A stretch of DNA of 64,000 nucleotides from Fallopia convolvulus (GCA_964016875.1 OZ024720.1:38841106-38905105); one strand, 5' to 3'; counted from the stretch's first letter, positions 1 to 10,339 are shown. The notes: generated by a model not told the origin, from the sequence alone. Program-made: numbers and translations.

Positions 1-1048
1 GAACTGGACGGCCCACACTTGTCTTTCATGAATGAAAGATTTGTTCACCGACTTCTCTGGGGGAATTGGGTATTATATATAGATAGGCATTAGACAATAT
101 GTCAGAGGAGGCCACGTTATTATATTAGCTTAGATTTTATTTTATTTCTTTTATACTTTAGTTTTCGATTGTTCTTGTTCGGCGTACAGGGACAAGTTTT
201 AACGGTGGAATTCGGCGTTTTGATTGAAGATTTGTTTTGTTATTCAAGACTCTAGCCCTTGGTTTGAATTATCTACATAATTAAGACTAAGTTTTCTTAC
301 TCTTTGATTGTATTGAATAATTCTTGGCTAGTTTATTTATTATGATCATGTTTTCAATCATGCTTGGCTAAATTCCTAGTTCTAGGGTTTGGGTGATCCA
401 TTCAATGCGTATTTAATTAAAGTTATATTTTTTGCCTGAATTGAAATATATTTAATTCGATCCTAGGTTGTGTTATGCCCTATTTGTTTTATGCATATAA
501 GATTCCTATTAGGGTTTGAGGCCGACCGAAGATAAAAATAATAGGATATTGATAAATTAAGTACTAAAAATTGGTTCTTGTTAGGTCCCTAGGTATTGAA
601 CTTGAGAGTTATCTATGAGACAACAATTTAATTTCTCTTGTGTGATTTTTAACTATCGTAGTAGTTCTAGGGTTTGAATGATTTTAGAGCTACGCGACAG
701 TGAATGTTTGTTGAGTTTAGGTACATACACTTATCGTCCGAGAGGAGTTAGTGTTTACTTTAGATAGTTGGTCCTTCAGATAAATTCAGGCAGAGCATAA
801 TTTTATTTATTGAAACATTGATGTGGTGATCCTTAACCTTGGACACATCTATCCCATAGTTTTTATCCTTTTTATTTGCATTACTATTCGTTAGCTTAGT
901 TATAGATATCAATTCTTTCTTATATTTTGGCCTAATTTACTAGTAGAGATTCAATTGGTATTACATTGGTCCTTGTGGGATCGACACTTGAGGTACTAGG
1001 ATTGACCCCGTTCGCTTGCGGGTTAGTTTTGGCTGCATTAAGTTTTTT
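1..1048. mobile_element. LTR-like retrotransposon fragment, cut by window edge
   Basis: Non-coding, AT-rich sequence with no ORF of note. It ends where the 226-bp satellite begins at about 1049 (the satellite block agaatgtgctta starts there). A TATA-like tract near 74-81, long T-rich and low-complexity downstream sequence, and the string ccttgtgggatcgacact near 971 are the kind of sequence seen in plant Ty3/gypsy or LARD LTR/leader regions; that resemblance is from memory. The left end is outside the window and no partner LTR is visible, so the family cannot be fixed. It could equally be an internal untranslated region. Confidence 0.45.
74..81 (+). promoter_or_regulatory. possible TATA box of LTR-like fragment
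   Basis: TATATATA lies in a short AT-rich stretch following ctctgggggaattggg. In an LTR this would be the core promoter at the end of U3. No independent support for transcription is visible. Confidence 0.3.
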
Positions 1049-4000
1049 GCAGAATGTGCTTATTGGATTCATACAATCCCCATTCTCTATGCTTATGCCT
1101 AGACGTCTTTAAAGTTCACTTGTTTTTTGTCCTTTTGCCTAGAAAAAGTGACTTGTGATCTAACATTGCACACCACGTGTTCGATGAAATGTCCATGTAA
1201 ATGTCACTCTTAAATGTCGTATTCGGTTTATAGGTTCGACTTTATGCTTTCATTCGATCGGTCTTGATTTTGTAGTGCAAACTCTGGTTATTCTATTGAT
1301 GCTATCTCATTCTTTATGCTTATGCCTCGATGTCTTTACAGATCGATTGTCTTTTGCCCTTTTTCCATTAAAATGACTTGTGATCTAACCTTGCACACCA
1401 AGTGATCGGTGAAATGTCCATGTGAATGTCACTCCTAAACGTTGCATTCGGTTTCTAGGTTCGAATTTGTGCTTTTATTCGATACGTCTTGATTTTGTAG
1501 TGTAGATTGTGCTTATTGGCTTGATATTGTCCTCATTTTTTATGCTTATGCCTAGATGTCTTTAAAGTTCACTTGTTTTTTCTCCTTTTGCCTTTAAAAT
1601 GACTTGTGATCTAACATTGCACGACAAGTGATCGATTAAATGTCGAAGTAATTGTCACTTCTAAATGTGGCATTAGGTTTTTAGGTTCGAATTTATGCTT
1701 TTATTTGACCGGGCTTGATTTTGGAGTGTCGAATGTGCTTATTGGCTTGATACTATCCTCATACTTGATGCTTATGCGTAGATGTCTATTAAGTTCACTT
1801 GTTTTTTCTCCTGTTTCCATTAAAATGACTTGTGATCTAGCATTGCACGCCAAGTGTTCGATGAAATGTCCATGTAAATGTCACAACTAAAAGTGGCATT
1901 CGGTTTCTAAGTTCGAATTTATGCTTTTATTCGACCGATCTTGATTTAGTAGTGTCGAATGTGCTTATTGGCTTGATACTATCCTCATTCTTTATGCTTA
2001 TGCCTAGTTGTCTTTAAAGTTCACTTGTTTTTTCTCATTTTGCTTTTAAAATGACTTGTGATCTAACATGGCACGCCAAGTGTTCAATGAAATGTCCATG
2101 TAAATATCACTCCTAAATGTGGCATTCGATTTCTAGGTTCTAATTTATGCTTTTATTCGATCGGTCGTGATTTTGTAGTGCAGAATGTGCTTATTGGCTT
2201 CATACAATCCCCATTCCTTATGGTTATGCCTAGACGTCTTTAAAGTTCACTTGTTTTTTTGTCCTTTTGCCTTTAAAAAGTGACTTGTGATCTAACATTG
2301 CACACCACATGTTCGATGAAATGTCATTGTAAATGTCACTCTTAAATGTCGCATTCGGTTTATAGGTTTGACTTTATGCTTTTATTCGATCGGTCTTGAT
2401 TTCGTAGTGCAAAATGTGCTTATTGTATTGATGCTATCTCATTCTTTATGCTTATGCCTCGATGTCTTTAAAGTTCACTGATTTTTTGTCCTTTTGCCTT
2501 TAAAATGACTTGTGATCTAACCTTGCACGCCAAGTGTTCGGAGAAATGTCCATGTGAATGTCACTCCTAAACGTTGCATTCGGTTTCTAGGTTCAAATTT
2601 ATGCTTTTATTCGGTACGTCTTGATTTTGTAGTGTAGAATGTGCTTATTGGCTAGATACTGTCCTCATTCTTTATGATTATGCCTAGATGTCTTTAAAGT
2701 TAACTTGTTTTTTCTCCTTTTGCCTTTAAAATGACTTGTGATCTAACATTGCACGACAAGTAATCGATGAAATGTCGAAGTAAATGTCACTTCCAAATGT
2801 GGCATTCGGTTTCTAGGTTTGATTTTATGCTTTTATTTGACCAGGCTGTATTTTGGAGTGTCGTATGTGCTTATTGGCTTGTTACTATCCTCATTCTGTA
2901 TGCTTATGTGTAGATGACTATTAAGTTCAGTTGTTTTTTCTCGTGTTGCCATTAAAATGACTTGTGATCTAACATTTCACGCCAAGTGTTCGATGAAATG
3001 TCCATGTAAATGTCACTCCTAAATGTGACATTCGGTTTCTAGGTTCGAATTAATGCTATTATTCAATCGGTCGTGATTTTGTAGTGCAAAATGTGCTTAT
3101 TGGCTTCATACAATCCCCATTGTTTATGCTTATGCCTAGATGTCTTTAAACTTCACTTGTTTTTTGTCCTTTTGTCTTAAGAAAGTGACTTGTGATCTAA
3201 CATTGCACACGACTTGTTCGATGAAAGGTCCAAGTAAATGTCACTCTTAAATGTCGCATTCGGTTTATAGGTTTGACTTTCTGCTTTTATTCGATCGGTC
3301 TTGATTTCGTAGTGCAAAATTTGCTTATTGTATTGATGCTATCTCATTCTTTATGCTTGCCTCGATGTCTTTAAAGTTCACTTGTTTTTTGTCCTTTTGC
3401 CTTTAAAATGACTTGTGATCTATCCTTGCACGCAAAGTGTTCGGTGAAATGTCCATGTGAATGTCACTCCTAAACGTTGTATTCGGTTTCTAGGTTCGAA
3501 TTTATGCTTTTATTCGATACGTCTTGATTTTGTAGTACAGAATGTTCTTATTGCCTTGATATTGTCCTCATTCTTTATGCTTATGCCTAGATGTCTTTAA
3601 AGTTAACTTGTTTTTTTTCCTTTTGCCTTTAAAATAACTTGTGATCTAACATTGCACGACAAGTGATCGGTGAAATGTCGGAGTAAATGTCACTCCTAAA
3701 TGTGGCATTCGGTTTCTAGGTTCGAATTTATGCTTTTATTTGACCGGGCTTGATTTTGGAGTGTCAAATGTGCTTATTGGCTTAGTACTATCCTCATTCT
3801 TTATGCTTATGTGTAGATGTCTATTAAGTTCACTTGTTTTTTCTCCTGTTGCCAATAAAATGACTTGTGATCTAACATTGCACGCCAAGTGTTCGTTGAA
3901 ATGTCCATGTATATGTCACTACTAAAAGTGGCATTCGGTTTCTAAGTTCGATTTTATGCAATTATTCGACCAGTCTTGATTTAGTAGTGTCGAATGTGCT

Positions 4001-4314
4001 TATTGGCTTGATACTATCCTCATTCTTTATGCTTATGTCTAGTTGTCTTTAAAGTTTACTTGTTTTTTCTCTTTTTGCCTATGAAATGACTTGTAATTTA
4101 ACAGTGCATGCCAAGTATTCGATGAAATGTCCATGTAAACGTCACTCCTAAATGTGGCATTCGTTTTCTAGGTTCGAATTTATGCTCTTATTCGACTGGT
4201 CTTGATTTTGTAGGGCAAAATGTGATTATTGGATTGATATTATCCTCATTTTTTATGATTATGCCTAGATGTCTGTAAAGTTCACTTGTTTTTTCTCCTT
4301 TTGCCTTTAAAATG
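1049..4314 (+). repeat. 226-bp satellite array, block 1 (five-monomer higher-order repeat)
   Basis: About 14 head-to-tail monomers. The landmark acttgtgatctaac recurs at 1151, 1376 and 1602, so the spacing is 225-226 bp. Other landmarks in each monomer are tgttcgatgaaatgtccatg, ttcgaatttatgctttta, tattggcttgatactatcc and tgcttatgcctagatgtc. Five monomer variants repeat in order. The variant with tcatacaatccccatt occurs near 1067, 2198 and 3104, spacings of five and then four monomers. The variant with ttttggagtgtc occurs near 1722, 2850 and 3755. Short ORFs here are by-products of the repeat. Confidence 0.95.
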
Positions 4315-5712
4315 TGATGTGATCAAGCCCACCTGAACCCACCTTCCCGGCCTGCCTCGAGTCGGCGTTCTGACCAGTGGGCCAGCCTCTAGTCTGCCTC
4401 GGCCGGCGATCTGACTAGTGGCGCTCAATCACATGTCATGGGCTGCAGCCCATGCACCCCAACCTGCAGGAGGTTTCACACCTTTTTATCCTACAGGATG
4501 TTGGAGGGGGGATTTGATCCCCTGACCTTCCTTTATCAAGGTGGGATCCTTCACCTTGACAACCAACTCCACTGCGGCCTGCCTCGAGTCGGCGTTCTGA
4601 CCATTGGGCCAGCCTCTAGTCTGCCTCAGCCGGCGATCTGACTAGTGGCGCTCAATCACATGTCATGGGCTGCAGCACATGCACCCCAACCTGCAGGAGG
4701 TTTCACACCTTTTATCCTACAGGATGTTGGAGGGGGGATTTGATCCCCTGACCTCCCTTTATCAAGGTGGGATCCTTCACCTTGACAACCAACTCTACTG
4801 CAGTGGAGTTGGTTGTCAAGGTGAAGGATCCCACCTTGATAAAGGGAGGTCAGGGGATCAAATCCCCCCTCCAACATTCTGTAGGATAAAAAGTGTGAAA
4901 CCTCCTGCAGGTTGGGGTGCATGGGCTGCAGCCCATGACATGTGATTGAGCGCCACTAGTCAAATCGCCGGCCGAGGCAGACTAGAGGCTGGCCCACTGG
5001 TCAGAACGCCGACTCGAGGCAGGCCGGGAAGGTGGGTTCAGGTGGGCTTGATCACATCAAAAAAGTGCAGTGGAGTTGGTTGTCAAGGTGAAGGATCCCA
5101 CCTTGATAAAGGGAGGTCAGGGGATCAAATCCCCCCTCCAACATCTTGTAGGATAAAAGGTGTGAAACCTCCTGCAAGTTCGGGTGCACTTTTTTGATGT
5201 GATCAAGCCCACCTGAACCCACCTTCCCGGCCTGCCTCGAGTCGGCGTTCTGACCAGTGGGCCAGCCTCTAGTCTGCCTCGACCGGCGATCTGACTAGTG
5301 GCGCTCAATCACATGTCATGGGCTGCACCCCATGCACCCCAACCTGCAGGAGGTTTCACACCTTTTATCCTACAGGATGTTGGAGGGGGGATTTGATCCC
5401 CTGACCTCCCTTTATCAAGGTGGGATCCTTCACCTTGACAACCAACTCCACTGCAGTAGAGTTGGTTGTCAAGGTGAAGGATCCCACCTTGATAAAGGGA
5501 GGTCAGGGGATCAAATCCCCCCTCCAACATCCTGTAGGATAAAAGGTGTGAAACCTCCTGCAGGTTGGGGTGCATGGGCTGCAATCCATGACATGTGATT
5601 AAGCGCCACTAGTCAGATCGCCGGCCGAGGCAGACTAGAGGCTGGCCCACTGGTCAGAACGCCGACTCGAGGCATGCCGGGAAGGTGGGTTCAGGTGGGC
5701 TTGATTACATCA
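4315..5712. repeat. nested palindromic FB-like element with tRNA-like boxes
   Basis: GC-rich sequence made of copies of one unit of about 257 bp. One end of the unit is tgatgtgatcaagcccacc and the other is ccaactccactgca. Minus-oriented copies lie at 4315-4575 and 4576-4802 (the latter lacks about 33 terminal bases). A plus copy lies at 4803-5059, a partial plus copy at about 5068-5189, a minus copy at 5195-5453 and a plus copy at 5454-5712. Head-to-head joins are centred on CTGCAG near 4800 and 5453. The pairs also form a larger inverted repeat around 5069-5184, because cacatcaaaaaagtgca near 5053 is mirrored at 5184-5201. The unit contains ttggttgtcaaggtgaagg and ggggatcaaatcccc, which resemble the A and B boxes of a tRNA promoter. 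It may be a foldback transposon or a SINE derivative assembled into palindromes. Confidence 0.8.
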
Positions 5713-5905
5713 GCTTCATTATACCAACCATATCTACAAGCAACTTGCTCAACGGCGTTCGAGTTCAACCACTTCTCGAACGTGGCAGCCTTAATCCACG
5801 ACTCCTAAGGCACCACCAACTCAGTTTAGGAATCCGGAAATAAGGAAGGACTCAACTCCTCAACCGAGGAAAGAGTTTCCCCCACGTCCTCGGCAAGAAG
5901 GCGGT
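5713..5905 (+). pseudogene. gag: element A gag, 3' part before the zinc knuckle
   Basis: In the frame that leads into the pol ORF at 5906, this segment reads as a basic, Ser/Thr/Pro/Gln-rich linker typical of the region between the gag core and the nucleocapsid zinc knuckle. A TAA at 5792-5794 interrupts it; a single C-to-T change of a glutamine codon would explain it. The segment starts abruptly at the FB end at 5712. Its upstream continuation is the gag segment ending at 13279, which shares the 5 bases gcttc. Confidence in the frame is good because it runs without a further stop into the zinc knuckle. Confidence 0.7.
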
Positions 5906-8596
5906 GTGAAGGCGAGCGATGTGAAGTGTTTCAAGTGCCTTGGACATGGGCATTATGCTCGGGATTGTCCCAACAAACGGAAGGTTCTTCTTAGCTCCCA
6001 AGGGGAGTACGAGTATGAGGAAGAAGGGGCTGCGGAAGAGGAAGAAGAGAGCCCCGAGGTTGAGGAAGACGGCCTCCATGTCACCGCCGAGGAGGGTGAG
6101 TGCTTCGTGGTACAACGGACGCTTTTCATGACGGAGAACACCACCACACCTAGCCAACGAGAGGTTATCTTTCACACTCGATGCAAAATTATGGATAAGG
6201 TATGTAGTGTGATTATCGATAGCGGGTCTTGTTGTAATATTATTAGTCAAGAGGTGGTGGATCGCTTTTCCTTGAAAACTACTTGCCATCCTTTACCTTA
6301 TCCTCTATGTTGGTTGAATTCTAATGCCCCGATCCAAGTCAAGGAAAGGGCTCGTATTTGCTTTTCTATAGGGCCTTACAAGGATGAGGTGGAGTGTGAT
6401 GTGGTGCCGATGACCGCTTGTCATCTTCTTTTGGGGCGCCCTTGGCAATATGATAAGGGAGCTATTCATGATGGAGTCTCCAACGAGTGTCACCTTCAAA
6501 TGGAGGGAAAGAAGGTGATGTTGCACCCGATGACCCCCCATGAAATCATGTTGGACCACACAGCGAAGGAGCAAAGGAAGAAGCATGCGCTTCGAGAGGG
6601 AAAGAAGGATAAGAAGCTAGCTCTAGGCGGCCCTTCTACGCCCTTGCTTTTGGCCAAACCGAAGGAGATTCTTCATACTTTCAAAGGAAGTGGCGTTTGC
6701 GTTTTACTTGTTTTTCAAGAATCTTATTTGTCTTCCCAAGAATTAGTTGATCTTCCTCCTTCCATATCTACTCTTTTGCAGGACTTTGAGGAGCTTTTCC
6801 AAGAAGAGGTGCCACCGGGACTACCACCGCTTAGGGGAATCGAGCATCAAATCGACTTTGTCCCCGGTGCCACTCTACCGAACCGTCCAGCCTATCGAGC
6901 CAATCCGGAGGAAACTAAGGAGCTTCAACGGCAAGTCCAAGAGCTCCTTGATAAGGGATATGTGCGTGAGAGCCTCAGCCCGTGTGCCGTGCCCGTCATT
7001 CTTGTGCCTAAGAAGGATGGCACATGGAGGATGTGCGTTGATTGTCGAGCGATCAACAATATTACTATCAAGTATCGTCACCCGATTCCGAGACTTGAGG
7101 ATATGCTTGACGAGCTGCATGGGGCGAGTCTCTTCTCCAAAATTGATCTCAAGAGCGGATATCATCAAATAAGGATGAAGGAGGGAGATGAATGGAAGAC
7201 GGCGTTCAAAACCAAGCAAGGCCTATACGAGTGGTTGGTTATGCCATTCGGATTAACCAACGCTCCGAGCACTTTCATGCGCTTGATGAACCACGTCCTC
7301 CGCCCTTTTATTGGTAAGTTTGTGGCTGTATACTTTGATGATATTTTGATTTATAGCCACGATTTATCATCCCATGTCGAGCACCTTAGGCAAGTGCTTG
7401 AAGCTTTGAAACGGGAACGCCTATTTGCTAACTTCAAGAAGTGCCACTTTTGTTCGGATCACGTGGTATTTCTTGGTTTTGTTGTGAGTAGGAATGGACT
7501 TCAAGTAGATGAAGAGAAGGTGAAGGCGATTCAAGAATGGCCAACACCGACAACTATGACACAAGTCCGGAGTTTCCTTGGCCTAGCCGGTTTCTACCGC
7601 CGGTTTGTTCGTGATTTTAGTACCTTGGCTGCGCCTTTGACCTTCCTCAGCAAGAAGATTGTTCCATTTATGTGGGGAGAGGCGCAAGAAGAGGCCTTTG
7701 CAGCCCTTAAGGCTAAGTTGACACAAGCGTCGTTGTTAGCTCTTCCCGACTTTGGCAAGATGTTCGAGATTGAGTGTGATGCGTCGGGAATCGGGCTCGG
7801 TGGTGTGCTTATGCAAGAGGGACGTCCCATAGCCTATTATAGTGAGATGCTTGGAGGTTCCGAGCTCAAGTACCCCACGTACGACAAAGAGCTACTTGCT
7901 CTTGTTCGAGTGCTAAGGGTGTGGGAGCACTATCTCTTGCCTCGGGAGTTTGTTATCCATTCCGATCATGAGGCGTTGAAGTATTTGAGAGGGCAAGCAA
8001 AACTGAATCGGAGGCATGCCAAATGGGTTGAGTTCATTGAATCCTTTCCCTATGTCATCAAGCATAAGAAAGGCAAGGACAACGTCGTCGCCGACGCGTT
8101 GTCCCGGAGGTACGCTCTTTTATCCTTACTAGACGCACGATTGCTTGGATTTTCTTTCATGAAGGAGTTGTATGCTCATGATGCTGAGTTTAGTGATATT
8201 TTTAATGCTTGTTTGAAGGGGGGAAGTCGGGATCAATTTTATTTGTATGATGGGTTTCTTTTTAAGGGAACTCGCTTGTGTGTGCCTAGTGGTTCAGTTA
8301 GGCGTTTGCTTGTCCAAGAGGCCCATGGTGGCGGCCTCTTGGGACATTTTGGTGTCATGAAAACTTTGCATATGCTTAGGGAACATTTCTATTGGCCTCA
8401 CATGCTTAGGTCGGTAGAGAACTTTTGTGCTTCATGTGCTACATGTGTGCGTGCAAAGTCTAAAGTGCACCCTCACGGTTTGTATACCCCTTTGCCTATT
8501 CCTAGTGCCCCATGGGAGGATATTTCTATGGACTTTGTTTTGGGGTTTCCTAGGACAAAAAGGGGTAGGGAGTCTATTTTTTGTGGTGGTAGATAG
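5906..8596 (+). CDS. pol: element A Gag-Pol: zinc knuckle, protease, RT, RNase H, integrase N-part
   Basis: 896-codon open frame; the frame is already open upstream from 5795, and the nominal start is GTG, so this is an internal segment rather than a true start. The CCHC zinc knuckle (C8, C11, H16, C21) is followed by an acidic linker (about 34-55). The aspartic protease has D-S-G at 105-107 and LLLGRPW at about 174-180. Reverse transcriptase follows, with YFDD at 476-479 (7331-7342). RNase H follows with the catalytic Asp at 625 in ECDASG. The integrase HHCC zinc-binding domain comes next, then the first catalytic Asp at 876 (8531-8533). The frame is lost in a run of six T at 8577-8582, after which it reads about five codons to a stop. 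One T fewer would continue the integrase in the frame that ends at 9737. The product would copy the element's RNA into cDNA in cytoplasmic particles. It is non-functional as it stands because of this shift. Confidence 0.92.
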   Translation: MKASDVKCFKCLGHGHYARDCPNKRKVLLSSQGEYEYEEEGAAEEEEESPEVEEDGLHVTAEEGECFVVQRTLFMTENTTTPSQREVIFHTRCKIMDKVCSVIIDSGSCCNIISQEVVDRFSLKTTCHPLPYPLCWLNSNAPIQVKERARICFSIGPYKDEVECDVVPMTACHLLLGRPWQYDKGAIHDGVSNECHLQMEGKKVMLHPMTPHEIMLDHTAKEQRKKHALREGKKDKKLALGGPSTPLLLAKPKEILHTFKGSGVCVLLVFQESYLSSQELVDLPPSISTLLQDFEELFQEEVPPGLPPLRGIEHQIDFVPGATLPNRPAYRANPEETKELQRQVQELLDKGYVRESLSPCAVPVILVPKKDGTWRMCVDCRAINNITIKYRHPIPRLEDMLDELHGASLFSKIDLKSGYHQIRMKEGDEWKTAFKTKQGLYEWLVMPFGLTNAPSTFMRLMNHVLRPFIGKFVAVYFDDILIYSHDLSSHVEHLRQVLEALKRERLFANFKKCHFCSDHVVFLGFVVSRNGLQVDEEKVKAIQEWPTPTTMTQVRSFLGLAGFYRRFVRDFSTLAAPLTFLSKKIVPFMWGEAQEEAFAALKAKLTQASLLALPDFGKMFEIECDASGIGLGGVLMQEGRPIAYYSEMLGGSELKYPTYDKELLALVRVLRVWEHYLLPREFVIHSDHEALKYLRGQAKLNRRHAKWVEFIESFPYVIKHKKGKDNVVADALSRRYALLSLLDARLLGFSFMKELYAHDAEFSDIFNACLKGGSRDQFYLYDGFLFKGTRLCVPSGSVRRLLVQEAHGGGLLGHFGVMKTLHMLREHFYWPHMLRSVENFCASCATCVRAKSKVHPHGLYTPLPIPSAPWEDISMDFVLGFPRTKRGRESIFCGGR

Positions 8597-9737
8597 ATTT
8601 TCTAAGATGGCACATTTTATTGCTTGCCACAAAACCGATGATGTTGTTAATGTTGCCACTTTGTTCTTTGATAATGTGGTTCGGTTGCATGGGGTCCCTA
8701 AATCTATTGTTTCTGACCGTGATGTTAAATTTCTAAGTTTCTTTTGGAAGACTCTTTGGTCCAAGCTCTTATTCTCTACTACTTGCCACCCGCAAACGGA
8801 TGGGCAAACCGAGGTCGTTAATCGTACCCTTGGTGCCTTGTTGCGTTCTATTTTGAAAACTAATTTGCGCAGGTGGGAAGAGTGTCTTCCTTTCATTGAG
8901 TTTGCTTACAATAGGTCCATTCATTCCGCTACAAAGAAGACGCCTTTTGAGGTGGTGTATGGGCGCAATCCCGTTACACCACTTTATTTAGCGCCTTATG
9001 CTATGTCCGATCGAGAGAGTCGTGAAGGACGGGACCGGGCTGAGTATATTAAGCAGATTCATGAGGATACTCGTCTTCAATTGGAGAGGCGAACATTGCA
9101 ATACAAGCGCCAAGCTGATAAAGGGCGCAAGGAGCTGATTTTTGAACCCGGGGACCTTGTTTGGGTTTATTTGAGGAAGGAGAGGTTTCCTACTCTTCGA
9201 AATTCTAAGCTTAAGCCATGTGGAGATGGACCATTCCAAGTGTTAGAGCGCATCAACGACAATGCTTACAACCTTGATCTTCCTCCGAATTATGGCGTCC
9301 ATGAGGTATTCAACGTATCCGATCTTGTTCCTTATTTTTCTAACAATGATGTTGAGTTTGAGCAGGATCTAGGTTCGAGGACGAACCCTTTTCAAGGGGA
9401 GGAGGAGGATGTGATTCCATCGATGTCCGAGCCAACTATGGAGCACACTTCGGAACACTTGGAGGAGCAACACTTGGAGGAGCACACGTCGGAACACTTG
9501 GAGGAGCCTCGGCATACCCTAGACGCGCCAACAAGCTTGGATGGTGGCGCGCCCTTGCCTTCCGGTTTTGATAGTGCCAAAGCTCAAGGAACTACACCAC
9601 CTTATCTAGGTCGTATTACGCGATCCCGAGCTAAGGCCATTCTATGTCAAGTGCAAGAAGAGCTCATGGGGTGTAGCTTTCCGAAAGAGTGCAATGAAGA
9701 TGGTTGGAGTTTTATTCTACTTCATGGTTCTAAGTGA
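8583..9737 (+). CDS. int: element A integrase catalytic and C-terminal part (frameshifted; enters LTR)
   Basis: Continuation of the integrase after the T-run frameshift. The frame is open from 8427, but homology starts at about 8583 with VVDRFSKMAHF. The second catalytic Asp is at 8715-8717 (SDRD) and the Glu at 8811-8813 (TDGQTE). Only 31 residues separate them, against 35 in the usual D,D35E arrangement, so about four codons appear to be missing from the catalytic core. A C-terminal domain with DGPFQVLERINDNAYNLDLP follows. The last 109 codons lie inside the 3' LTR (from 9410) and contain a short EHLEE repeat and a basic ITRSRAKAI motif. Extension of the pol frame into the LTR is known in CRM chromoviruses. 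I see no clear chromodomain. Confidence 0.88.
   Translation: MVVDRFSKMAHFIACHKTDDVVNVATLFFDNVVRLHGVPKSIVSDRDVKFLSFFWKTLWSKLLFSTTCHPQTDGQTEVVNRTLGALLRSILKTNLRRWEECLPFIEFAYNRSIHSATKKTPFEVVYGRNPVTPLYLAPYAMSDRESREGRDRAEYIKQIHEDTRLQLERRTLQYKRQADKGRKELIFEPGDLVWVYLRKERFPTLRNSKLKPCGDGPFQVLERINDNAYNLDLPPNYGVHEVFNVSDLVPYFSNNDVEFEQDLGSRTNPFQGEEEDVIPSMSEPTMEHTSEHLEEQHLEEHTSEHLEEPRHTLDAPTSLDGGAPLPSGFDSAKAQGTTPPYLGRITRSRAKAILCQVQEELMGCSFPKECNEDGWSFILLHGSK
9394..9409 (+). other. element A polypurine tract
   Basis: The purine run aaggggaggaggagga lies directly before the TGTGATTCC start of the LTR and overlaps the integrase reading frame. It would prime plus-strand DNA synthesis. Confidence 0.8.
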
Positions 9738-10339
9738 CAATTTGACGGAAAGGACAATTATTAAGTTTTCGGGTTTTTGGGTTAATTTTTGTAATTTCCT
9801 TAAGTGAAGGGGCTAACTTTGTGAGGTTGCTTTCTAGGTTATATGGTCGTCCCCCTCACCCTTGGTTGCTAGATTTGAACGAAAAACCTTGTTGCTTCCT
9901 TGCATCTTTCAATTCAAGTACTTGTTCTTTTTTTTCGTTCGTTCAATTCTCGTTGTTCAAGTTGTTGGTGAGTAATATCCGACAATCTCGGACATCCTAG
10001 TTTGTTTGAGAGCTTGGTGAGTCATAACCAAGTTGTCAAGCATCCATATCCCCTTGTTCTTCCCATTTCGATCTATCATCCATCTCGGTGGTTTCTACAC
10101 CCCCTCAGTAAAATAGACATATCTTTCAATCCACTCATCATCTAGGTTTGATATTTTGAGGGATTAAGCTAGACTCAGAGATCTAACTTCTCGAATTGGA
10201 ATCACGCAATTCCGAGTTCGGACGAGGAAGATCCATCTGGTTGAAGACGGGTCAGTTGTGTGGTGTTTGTTGTCGGAATTCCTTGGATTCTTGTGGCGAT
10301 CTCTTTGCACCATCATCCCTTCCATCAATCCGGACATCA
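9410..10339 (+). mobile_element. element A LTR, copy 1 (3' LTR)
   Basis: 930 bp, starting TGTGATTCC after the polypurine tract and ending GGACATCA. It encodes the last 109 codons of pol (to 9737); the remainder is non-coding. It aligns along its whole length with 10347-11283, with about 20 substitutions and a small indel near 9896 by eye. No obvious TATA box was found. Confidence 0.88.

Noticed and set aside
1705..1890. Recurring 60-85 codon ORFs in the satellite (also near 3740, 24971, 27753, 32895, 43818, 47302)
   Set aside because: They are copies of the same monomer stretch. The monomer length of 226 is not a multiple of three, so no frame continues, and most monomers have stops in the same frame.
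4803..4880. Possible tRNA gene in the FB unit
   Set aside because: A- and B-box-like strings are present, but I could not place an acceptor stem, anticodon loop or intact T loop; a SINE-type promoter relic fits better.
4438..5598. Overlapping ORFs of 63-91 codons on both strands in the palindromic FB region
   Set aside because: They arise from one GC-rich unit read in both directions; the same peptides appear on opposite strands because of the palindrome. No protein family is recognised.
5852..6289. 145-codon minus-strand ORF opposite element A gag-pol
   Set aside because: Antisense shadow of a real coding frame; no motif.
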